Assembly: GCA_038204465.1 (NCBI GenBank)
Contig: JBBRCX010000025.1
Span: 1 to 48,151 of the forward strand
Reading direction: 5' to 3'
DNA: 48,151 nt
Origin: JBBRCX01 sp038204465
Lineage (GTDB): Bacteria > Planctomycetota > Phycisphaerae > Tepidisphaerales > Tepidisphaeraceae
The notes below the pieces were generated by a model, which saw only the letters and a program-made list of their open reading frames with translations, was not told the origin of the DNA and did not search any database. The position numbers and the translations under genes are program-made. Positions 41,672-48,151 of this stretch are shown piece by piece. Every line of letters starts with the position of its first letter. Within the stretch, counting starts at the first letter, position 1.

Positions 41672-42075
41672 GGACGCTTCTCCTGAGGTGGCCGCCGTTC
41701 CAACGCGCGGCCACTCCTACATCTCAATCGGAGGCGTCCCTGCCAACCGCTTTATGTCGCAATGTTAAACTGGATAACCTGCGACCCTTAAAGTATCGGT
41801 AGCTTCCCGAAAAACCTTTACCCATATTAACACACCACGCCGAAATACAGTCTATGACAACACTTACGACCTTAAGAGCTCACGCCATCTCATTTGAGGA
41901 ACGTCGTATCACCCGGATATGGGATGAAGAACGTAAGTTACTATGGACACGTCACTTGAGGCGATAAACGAGATAACTCTTGCGACATGCACCCCGCCAA
42001 AGTGTGACGCCCAACCCGTCTGCCGTTCCCAATTGATAAGCCGCAGCTACACTATTCCCCGCCGCTGGCACCCAC
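41672..42075. other. 404-bp divergent regulatory region
   Basis: Lies between the minus-strand B12-binding-like gene and proB. Noticeably lower in GC than its surroundings in 41760-41960. No open frame or RNA family recognised; I could not single out promoters with confidence. A size this large suggests regulation of one or both genes. Confidence 0.45.
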
Positions 42076-43191
42076 ATGAAGGAGACCCGCCAACAGTATC
42101 TCGCCGCAATCCGAAGCGTCGTAGTGAAGCTCGGGACGCAGGTGTTGTCCGATCCGGAAGGGCGCCTCGACGTGGCCTTCATCGCCACGATCGCGGACCA
42201 GGTCGCCGCTCTGATCGCTCGCGGCGCGACCGTCACGATTGTCAGCTCCGGCGCCATCGGAGCAGGGCTGCGCGAGCTCGGCCTCCCGAAACGTCCGACC
42301 GACCTGGCAAAGTTGCAGGCCGTCGCCGCCGTGGGGCAGCGCCGCCTGATGGACGTCTGGGCGGCCGCTTTCGCGGCTCATCAGCGCCCCGTGGCGCAAC
42401 TTCTGCTCACCCGCGAAGACGTAGACGATCGAACCCGCTTCCTCAACGTGCGCAATACCATCGCCGCCGTGCATGACCTCGGCGCCGTGCCGATCATCAA
42501 CGAGAACGACTCCATCAGCACCGATGAGCTGGTGAAGATCACCTTCGGCGACAATGACATCCTCGCCGCCCTCGTCACCCACGCCCTGCGCGCCGACCTG
42601 CTCGTGCTGCTCACCGGTGTGGATGGGCTTCTTGACCCTGCCGGCCAGCCGGTGAGGCTCGTCGAAAACGTTGTCGACGCGCACGAACTGGTGCGCGCGG
42701 ACAAATCAGCGGGCGGCAAAGGCGGAATGAACTCAAAGATCGAGGCTGCCCGGATGGTCACCGAATCCGGGGAAGCGCTCGTCGTCGCCAATGGTAGAGA
42801 GGCCAGCGTCCTCCCGCGCATCCTCGATGGCGAAGCGCTGGGGACCCTCTTCGTGCCGTCCGGGCCCAAGCGCTCCAGCCGCAGCCGTTGGATCGGCAGC
42901 GTCAGGCCCGCCGGGAGAATCATCGTCGATGACGGCGCGGCTAAAGCGCTGGTCGAAAAAAACCGAAGCCTGCTGCCCGCCGGCATCGTCAGGGTGGAAG
43001 GCGTCTTCGCCCGCGGCGATGCGGTCTCAATCGAGTCCAGCGATGGAAAGCTCATCGCCCGCGGCTTGTGCAACTACGGCAACGCTGACGTCGAGCGAAT
43101 CCGCGGCAAGCGCACGCCCGAAGTCCGCGCACTCCTCGCCGAAGCTGCCTACGACGAAGTCGTCCATCGCGACAATATGGTCCTCTGCTGA
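42076..43191 (+). CDS. proB: Glutamate 5-kinase with PUA domain
   Basis: 371 residues. Amino-acid kinase domain: VVVKLGTQVLSD, VTIVSSGAIGAGLRELGL, AQLLLTREDVDDRTRFLNVRNTI, VPIINENDSISTDEL, FGDNDILAALVTHALRADLLVLLTGVDGLLD, and GGMNSKIEAARM. The C-terminal PUA domain spans about 285-365. The enzyme phosphorylates glutamate in the first step of proline synthesis. ATG 42076 follows a weak RBS. proA is not in the window. Confidence 0.97.
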   Translation: MKETRQQYLAAIRSVVVKLGTQVLSDPEGRLDVAFIATIADQVAALIARGATVTIVSSGAIGAGLRELGLPKRPTDLAKLQAVAAVGQRRLMDVWAAAFAAHQRPVAQLLLTREDVDDRTRFLNVRNTIAAVHDLGAVPIINENDSISTDELVKITFGDNDILAALVTHALRADLLVLLTGVDGLLDPAGQPVRLVENVVDAHELVRADKSAGGKGGMNSKIEAARMVTESGEALVVANGREASVLPRILDGEALGTLFVPSGPKRSSRSRWIGSVRPAGRIIVDDGAAKALVEKNRSLLPAGIVRVEGVFARGDAVSIESSDGKLIARGLCNYGNADVERIRGKRTPEVRALLAEAAYDEVVHRDNMVLC

Positions 43192-43218
43192 GTGCCTCCC
43201 AGATCGCCCTGCGCGGCG

Positions 43219-43224
43219 TATAAT
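43219..43224 (+). promoter_or_regulatory. Possible -10 element (TATAAT)
   Basis: A consensus TATAAT lies 114 bp upstream of the Tyr/Pro-rich gene. No good -35 at the normal spacing. Confidence 0.3.
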
Positions 43225-43337
43225 AAGGCGTGCCATCGGTCCCATTTGCCGCCGGCTAACCTGCTGAACGCTGCGGTGTCTGATTCGGTGGAATGGCCCG
43301 GCAATTCGCGCCGAGAGTCCGGCTGAAAGGAGTCATC

Positions 43338-43766
43338 ATGCGACACCCATATCTGCGCCTGCGCAATTTCTGTCTCGCTCTCCTGTTTGTCTGCGTGCTG
43401 CCCACGATTGCCCGTGCCGGTGATCGAAACTTCGCTCACTACCGCCACTCCGGCGGATCTCGCAGCAGCTTCGACCTCTCAGTCGGATTCAACCTCTCCA
43501 ACTTCTCGCGCGGCTACGACCACGGCTACTCGCGACCTTACTATTACTCCCGTCCGTCGTACTCCTATTACCGGCCGTCGTACTCCTACTACCGCCCCTC
43601 ATACGATTACTGCGAGCCCGTGTATTACCCGCCACCGGCTTACTGCTACTCCCCGCCGGTCGTCTATTACCCCGCGCCACGCTACTACGTCTACCCGCGG
43701 AACTACTACCGCCCCTATTCCTCGCTTGGCTTCTCCTATCAATACCGCTCCGGCTACCGCCGCTGA
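43338..43766 (+). CDS. Secreted Tyr/Pro-rich repeat protein
   Basis: 142 residues from ATG 43338, with AAAGGAG upstream. Signal peptide (CLALLFVCVLPTIARAG), then FNLSNFSRGYDHGYSRP and a run of RPSYSYY-type heptads (YYYSRPSYSYYRPSYSYY), two Cys (CEPVYY, AYCYS) and PPVVYYPAPRYY. Low complexity, no known domain. Such Tyr-rich secreted proteins may cross-link or coat the surface. Upstream proB is 146 bp away. Confidence 0.75.
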   Translation: MRHPYLRLRNFCLALLFVCVLPTIARAGDRNFAHYRHSGGSRSSFDLSVGFNLSNFSRGYDHGYSRPYYYSRPSYSYYRPSYSYYRPSYDYCEPVYYPPPAYCYSPPVVYYPAPRYYVYPRNYYRPYSSLGFSYQYRSGYRR

Positions 43767-43997
43767 ACACGAGCTACCAATGAATGTCTCCGAGCCGCGA
43801 TGTCAGCGCCGCGATTTCCCGCGGCGCCCGCATCGCGGCTTCGTTCTCCAGCTCAGTCCCGCCGTGCGGCGCAACCTCCTGCGAGCGCGCCTACGCTTTG
43901 AATAGTTCAATACGAGCGCCTGCGGCGCTATCGAAGCGCGGGGAGGCTCGATAAACTGATCTGCGGGTTCTCGCTGTAAAACGCCGGGGAGAAACGC

Positions 43998-45407
43998 GTG
44001 CGAAGCATTTGTACTCTGCTCGTCGTCTGCGGCCTGCTGGCCAGCGCGTCGGCCGGCATTGTTCATCTCAAGGACGGCTCCACCGTCGAAGGCGATGTAA
44101 AAAAGAGCGACGACGGCTGGGTCGTCGTCACGCCCGACGGGAAGAGCACTCTCATTCCGCCGGAGAGGGTGAGCAGCATCCAGCTCAAACCGCAGACGCA
44201 GCAGGGCGGCGATGCCGTTGCCCTCGGTTCACTGCGCCGTGCCGCCGAGAACCTCTCCGACATCCGGCAGATCCTTGACCGCTGCCGCGCATTCCAAAAG
44301 CAATATGCCGGCACTCCCTCCGCGGCAGCCGTGCAGGCCGACATCGACTTGTGGGAACAGCGCCTTGCAGATGGACTGGTCAAGCAGGGTGACAAGTGGG
44401 TTACCCGCGACCAGCAGCAGAAAATCCGTGCCGCGGCAGTCGATGCCGCCGGCGCCGTGCGTGAATTGCTCCTGCAGGGGAAGGCGAAGGAAGCCGCGAC
44501 AAAACTCGCGCCGGTCCTCGCCGACGATCCGCAGAACCCCGCCGCGCTCTACCTTCGCGGCGTCATGCTTCTGCGCCAGGAGCAACTCGCTCCCGCGCGC
44601 AAAGCGTTTGAGGCCGTCGCCGCCGCGCTCCCCGATCATGGCGCGACGCTTAACAACATCGCCGTCATCCATTGGCGTCAGAACGCTTTTGCCAACGCGC
44701 TGAACTTCTACGACCAGGCGATGAGCGCAGCCCCCGGCAGCATGCTCGTGCTCAACAATGTCGCCGAAGCTCTCCACGCCCTGCCGCCCGAGCAGCGCAG
44801 CACCCCGCTCAGCAAACGCGTCGTGCGCCGCTTCAACGATCAGGACAACGCGCTGCAGGACCGCCTCAAGGCCCGCGGCCTTTTCCGATGGGGCTCGAGC
44901 TGGGTGACGGCGGAGGACCTGGACAAGCTTCAGGAGGCCGAGAAGCGCACCAAGGACAAGCTCGACGAACTGCAGACCGAATTTGACGACCAGCAGGACC
45001 GGATCAGCGACATCGATCGCGAGATCGACGACACCGAGCGAAGCATGCACCGCATCGAGGCCTTCAGCTACACGCGCGATTCACAGGGCAATCTCCTGCG
45101 GCTCTCTTATCCCCGCGTCTATTACGAACTGCAGCACGACCTGCAATCACTCAAGACCGACCGGGCCAACGAAGTCGCCAAACTCGAGCGCGTCCGCAAG
45201 AAGGCCAGGGCAATCCAGCAGTCGCTTCCCAAGCCCCGCTATGCCGACGTGCAACAGCCCGTCGATGTCGAAGGCGCGCCCCTCCTGCCGCTGATGGCCG
45301 CGCCCCCGCAGACCCGGCCCTCCACCGCAACCGCGCCGGCCGACGGCGCGGATCCCCCGGACGCCAAGCGCGAAGCGGTCGATAGAACACCGATGCGCGA
45401 TCGTTGA
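43998..45407 (+). CDS. Secreted TPR protein with coiled coil
   Basis: 469 residues. Starts at GTG 43998 with GGGGAG upstream. Signal peptide (MRSICTLLVVCGLLASASAG), a beta-rich N-terminal piece (about 20-62: IVHLKDGSTVEGDVKKSDDGWVVVTPDG), TPR-like repeats about 140-260 (AALYLRGVMLLRQEQLAPARKAFEAVAAALPDHGATLNNIAVIHWRQ), a coiled coil about 310-350 (LDKLQEAEKRTKDKLDELQTEF) and a Pro-rich tail. Likely periplasmic scaffold. The beta-rich start resembles a repeat found in planctomycete secreted proteins; function unknown. Confidence 0.78.
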   Translation: MRSICTLLVVCGLLASASAGIVHLKDGSTVEGDVKKSDDGWVVVTPDGKSTLIPPERVSSIQLKPQTQQGGDAVALGSLRRAAENLSDIRQILDRCRAFQKQYAGTPSAAAVQADIDLWEQRLADGLVKQGDKWVTRDQQQKIRAAAVDAAGAVRELLLQGKAKEAATKLAPVLADDPQNPAALYLRGVMLLRQEQLAPARKAFEAVAAALPDHGATLNNIAVIHWRQNAFANALNFYDQAMSAAPGSMLVLNNVAEALHALPPEQRSTPLSKRVVRRFNDQDNALQDRLKARGLFRWGSSWVTAEDLDKLQEAEKRTKDKLDELQTEFDDQQDRISDIDREIDDTERSMHRIEAFSYTRDSQGNLLRLSYPRVYYELQHDLQSLKTDRANEVAKLERVRKKARAIQQSLPKPRYADVQQPVDVEGAPLLPLMAAPPQTRPSTATAPADGADPPDAKREAVDRTPMRDR

Positions 45408-45475
45408 CCGCCATCGACTCCGCACGCTTTGATCAAGTCAATCGCTCAGAAGTGAGAGGCGCAGTCTGCGGCCAG

Positions 45476-45733
45476 TCACGCCATTGGCTGTGACATGCCC
45501 TGGCCCGGCTCGATGACGTCGATCTCGATCGCCTCCTGGATGCAGGAGCCATCGAGCCCGATCCGGGCCTCCTCGCGATGCGTTTCCACCATGAGCTGCA
45601 GTGCGTCGCGCAGATTCTCGCGGCACTCGCTGAGCGAGCGGCCCTGTGTGATGGTACCGGGGATTTCCTCGACCCACCCCACGAACCAGCCGTTCGGCTC
45701 CGACTTGATGATCGTGTGGTATCGCTGTTTCAT
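45476..45733 (-). CDS. HicB-family antitoxin-like protein, no HicA seen
   Basis: 85 residues from ATG 45731-45733 (MKQRYHTIIKSEPNG). HicB features: GWFVGWVEEIPGTITQGRSLSECRENLRDALQLMVETHR, the partial RNase H fold. The C-terminal DNA-binding part is short or absent. Downstream on the same strand the stop overlaps a GTG that opens only 13 codons (MTGRRLRLSLLSD), not a complete HicA toxin. Thus either an orphan HicB domain or the rest of a decayed module. Convergent with the TPR gene. Confidence 0.82.
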   Translation of the reverse strand: MKQRYHTIIKSEPNGWFVGWVEEIPGTITQGRSLSECRENLRDALQLMVETHREEARIGLDGSCIQEAIEIDVIEPGQGMSQPMA

Positions 45734-46011
45734 GCGGCGCATTCTGCCCAACTTATCGGATGAGAGTCAAGCGGAAACAGCAGGGCTCGACGCGCGTATT
45801 CCTCATGAAAGATCGAAGCACGCCGCTTTTTCCACGCCGACAATGCGGCCTCAGGCATACTTGTGGCATACGTGGTTGCCGTCGTTCATGGCTGGATTAG
45901 CCGACCCTCGACTGATACGATCTAACCTGCGAATCGCGGCTCTTCTCGGCGCGAACCGCCCCCTCTCGATCCGCGTCACGTTCATCGGTGCCGTACCTTG
46001 GGAGCCCGCTC

Positions 46012-46521
46012 TTGACCAGCATCGCAAACACCGGAAGCCGCGGAACCATGGGAAGCACCCTCGCCAAGAGCCTGCGGGGCGATAGCGTCAGTGAACTGCG
46101 GCTGCGCGAAGCATGTAACGTCGAGCCGAATGCCCCCATCCGAGAGGTGGTGCGCTGCATGACCGAGCGGCGCACCGGCTGTTCGCTCGTCCAGCGCGAC
46201 GGCAAATTAATCGGGATCTTTACCGAGCGCGACTTCGTCAATCGGGTGGTGGCGCGGGGACTGAACGTGAATCTCCCCGTCGAACAGGTGATGACCGCCT
46301 CACCCGTCACCATCTCGCGCAATGCCAGTGTCTTCCGTGCGGTGGAGTTGATGCAGTCGGGTGGGTACCGGCATCTTCCCGTGCTGGGCGATAATGACCA
46401 ACCCATCGGGGTCCTGTCGGTCAAGGATATCGTCCACTACCTGGTCGAGTACTTCCCGGCCAAGGTGTACAACCTCCCGCCGACTCCCGACCAGGCACAG
46501 CCGGCGCGCGAGGGGGCGTAA
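46012..46521 (+). CDS. CBS-domain pair protein
   Basis: About 169 residues from TTG 46012, which has GGGAG upstream; ATG 46048 is an alternative. Two CBS domains: about 30-88 (APIREVVRCMTERRTGCSLVQRDGKLIGIFTERDFVNRVVARG) and about 95-145 (MTASPVTISRNASVFRAVELMQSGGYRHLPVLGDNDQPIGVLSVKDIVHYLVEYFP). CBS pairs bind adenine nucleotides and sense energy state. It lies 154 bp upstream of the korA-like gene and could be linked to it. Confidence 0.85.
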   Translation: MTSIANTGSRGTMGSTLAKSLRGDSVSELRLREACNVEPNAPIREVVRCMTERRTGCSLVQRDGKLIGIFTERDFVNRVVARGLNVNLPVEQVMTASPVTISRNASVFRAVELMQSGGYRHLPVLGDNDQPIGVLSVKDIVHYLVEYFPAKVYNLPPTPDQAQPAREGA

Positions 46522-46640
46522 GGACACGAGCAGCGTTCTGGGGAGGCAGAGCGAAAACGGCGCGGCCGCTGGAGTGTGAGCGGCTCGCAGAAGGTTCGAT
46601 CGAGGAGGAGCGGCGGAGAAAACGCATTATCTTTTACCAA

Positions 46641-46664
46641 TTGCAACTCGATGATTCAGTTGCG
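46641..46664. promoter_or_regulatory. Imperfect inverted repeat before the oxidoreductase gene
   Basis: Arms TTGCAACT (46641-46648) and AGTTGCGA (46658-46665) match at 7 of 8. It sits 12 bp before the ATG. A possible operator; weak evidence. Confidence 0.25.
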
Positions 46665-46675
46665 AAGCCGGAGCC

Positions 46676-48151
46676 ATGAGTTCTACTACTGAAGCCGCAA
46701 AGACGTCTGATATCGCAAACGTCCCAAGGAAGCCCATCACCAGCCTGCCGTCGGTGACCATCCGCTTTGCCGGCGATTCCGGCGACGGCATGCAGCTGGC
46801 AGGCACCCAGTTCACCGATACCTCCGCACTCGTCGGCAATGACATCAGCACGCTCCCGGATTTTCCCGCCGAAATCCGCGCGCCCGCCGGCACCCTCGCC
46901 GGCGTCAGCGGCTATCAGATCCACTTCTCCAGCACCGATATCTACACCCCCGGCGATGAAGTCGACGCCCTTGTCGCGATGAACCCCGCCGCCCTGCGCA
47001 CCAACGTCCGCGCCGTCCGCGACAGCGGAATCGTCATCGTCAATGAAGACTCGTTCACCGCCAACGACCTCAAGAAAGCCGGCTACGAAATCAACCCGCT
47101 GGAAGATCCGGCGATGAAGAAATACCGGCTGATCCGGGTGCCGATCGACAAGATGAACGCCGCCGCCACCAAGGATGCCGGGCTCGGCGCCAAGGACGTC
47201 GACCGCTGCAAAAACATGTTCGCGCTCGGCCTGGTCTACTGGCTCTATGGCAGGCCGCTCGAGCCCACGCTCAACTACATCAAGGAAAAATTCGGCAAGA
47301 AACCGCCCGTCGCGATGGCCAACTCCCTGAGCCTCAAGGCCGGCTATCACTATGGCGAGACCGCCGAGCTTTTCGCGCATCAGTACCAGGTCCCCAAGGC
47401 AAAACTCGCACCGGGGACCTACCGCAAGATCACCGGCAACGAAGCGACCGCCATCGGCATGATCGCCGCCTCCAAGCTCGCCAATAAGGAACTCATCTAC
47501 TGCAGCTATCCGATCACGCCCGCCAGCGACATCCTGCACGCTCTTTCGTCGCTGAAGAACTACGGCGTCGTCACCTTCCAGGCCGAAGACGAAATCGCCG
47601 CGGTCGGCGCCGCGATCGGCGCGGCCTTCGGCGGCGCGCTGGGCGCCACCGGAACCAGCGGCCCCGGTATCGCGCTAAAGGCCGAGGCCATCGGCCTCGC
47701 GGTCATGACTGAATTGCCCCTGGTCATCGTCGACGTCCAGCGCGGCGGGCCGAGCACTGGTCTGCCAACCAAGACCGAGCAGGCCGACCTGCTCCAGGTC
47801 CTCTTCGGCCGCAACGGCGAGTGCCCGCTGCCGGTCATCGCCGCTTCTTCCCCCTCCGACTGCTTTCTTGCGATCATTGAATCGTTCGCCATCGCCACGA
47901 AATACATGACGCCGGTGATCTTTCTCAGCGACGGCTATCTCGCCAACGGCGCCGAGCCCTGGATGATCCCTGAAGTCAGCAAGCTGCCGAAGATCGAGAT
48001 CACCCATCCAACGCAAGTGAATGACGAGCACGGCTACATGCCCTACAAGCGCGACGACAACCTCGCGCGCCCCTGGGCCATCCCCGGCACGCCGGGCCTC
48101 GAGCACCGCATCGGCGGGCTGGAGAAGCAGGACGTCACCGGCAACGTCAAC
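46676..48151 (+). CDS. korA: 2-oxoacid:ferredoxin oxidoreductase alpha subunit (partial, runs off the end)
   Basis: At least 492 residues; the 3' end is outside the window. The gamma-type domain comes first (VTIRFAGDSGDGMQLAGTQFTDTSALVGND, DFPAEIRAPAGTLAGVSGYQIHF), then the alpha domain (ELIYCSYPITPASDILHALSSL, FQAEDEIAAVGAAIGAAFGGALGATGTSGPGIALKAEAIGLAVMTELPLVIVDVQRGGPSTGLPTKTEQADLLQ). This gamma-alpha fusion is typical of KorA-type 2-oxoglutarate:ferredoxin oxidoreductases. GGAG precedes ATG 46676. The beta subunit presumably follows. Confidence 0.93.
   Translation, partial: MSSTTEAAKTSDIANVPRKPITSLPSVTIRFAGDSGDGMQLAGTQFTDTSALVGNDISTLPDFPAEIRAPAGTLAGVSGYQIHFSSTDIYTPGDEVDALVAMNPAALRTNVRAVRDSGIVIVNEDSFTANDLKKAGYEINPLEDPAMKKYRLIRVPIDKMNAAATKDAGLGAKDVDRCKNMFALGLVYWLYGRPLEPTLNYIKEKFGKKPPVAMANSLSLKAGYHYGETAELFAHQYQVPKAKLAPGTYRKITGNEATAIGMIAASKLANKELIYCSYPITPASDILHALSSLKNYGVVTFQAEDEIAAVGAAIGAAFGGALGATGTSGPGIALKAEAIGLAVMTELPLVIVDVQRGGPSTGLPTKTEQADLLQVLFGRNGECPLPVIAASSPSDCFLAIIESFAIATKYMTPVIFLSDGYLANGAEPWMIPEVSKLPKIEITHPTQVNDEHGYMPYKRDDNLARPWAIPGTPGLEHRIGGLEKQDVTGNVN

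Noticed and set aside
41672..42075. Cobalamin riboswitch before the B12-binding-like gene
   Set aside because: I could not find the conserved B12-box sequence on either strand.
45438..45677. Candidate HicA on the minus strand
   Set aside because: It overlaps hicB in another frame and lacks HicA features; only the 13-codon stub after hicB could be a remnant.

Overview
The window looks like a chromosome segment of a GC-rich planctomycete. The direct signs are a secreted giant protein with the LE-x-R-x-LLS N-terminal signature (LENRCLLSS, gene at 2234-4933), a small membrane protein ending in the CGYDLRATPERCPECG zinc ribbon that recurs in Planctomycetota (33335-33703), and a SpoVG protein carrying an inserted zinc ribbon. 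A Phycisphaerae-type lineage is my inference and is less certain. No rRNA, tRNA, CRISPR array or intact mobile element was found.

Layout. 1-800: the tail of an unknown gene, then non-coding DNA with a 35-bp tandem pair, a perfect GC-rich palindrome and a degenerate 11-bp minisatellite. 806-11.6 kb: MFS permease, giant RTX/PKD/beta-helix surface protein, OsmC, DUF2071 protein with a possible 19-residue membrane peptide, GbsR-type regulator, GH20-like glycosidase and acetolactate synthase. 11-17.6 kb (minus strand): SpoVG, IspE, then an envelope operon of a GT39-type glycosyltransferase, a GT9 glycosyltransferase and an LptF/LptG permease ending at a Rho-independent terminator. 17.7-24.3 kb: CusRS-like two-component pair, hydroxyacid dehydrogenase, small membrane proteins and a lipoprotein, a charge-polarised histone-like protein, and a CinA-like/nucleotidylyltransferase fusion.

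24.4-28.1 kb: a YtrA-type GntR regulator, an ABC ATPase and a large ABC permease form an operon behind a promoter that overlaps a perfect 12-bp inverted repeat. The permease is split by a single-base frameshift. 28.1-33.7 kb: Uma2 nuclease, UvrA with an unusual insertion, a secreted two-domain protein and the zinc-ribbon membrane protein. 33.7-34.0 kb holds a transposase remnant beside a copper-protein-like fragment. 34.2-39.8 kb: DUF4142 protein, HEAT-like lipoprotein, RsbW-type anti-sigma factor, STAS protein and a complete inner-membrane MCE/Mla lipid transport set (MlaE, MlaF, MlaD). 39.8-48.15 kb: 3D-domain protein, B12-binding-like protein, ProB, Tyr/Pro-rich secreted protein, TPR protein, orphan HicB, CBS-pair protein and the start of a 2-oxoacid:ferredoxin oxidoreductase alpha subunit that runs off the end.

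Functionally the window mixes envelope biogenesis (LptF/G, GT9, GT39, MCE/Mla, 3D domain, surface protein), core metabolism (IlvB, IspE, ProB, KorA, a SerA-like enzyme), repair (UvrA) and regulation. The best leads for new biology are the repressor-controlled ABC operon with its frameshifted, zinc-ribbon-tailed permease, the CinA-like/adenylyltransferase fusion lacking the usual catalytic serine, the zinc-ribbon SpoVG, the 11-bp phased repeat, and the STAS gene placed between anti-sigma and MCE genes.
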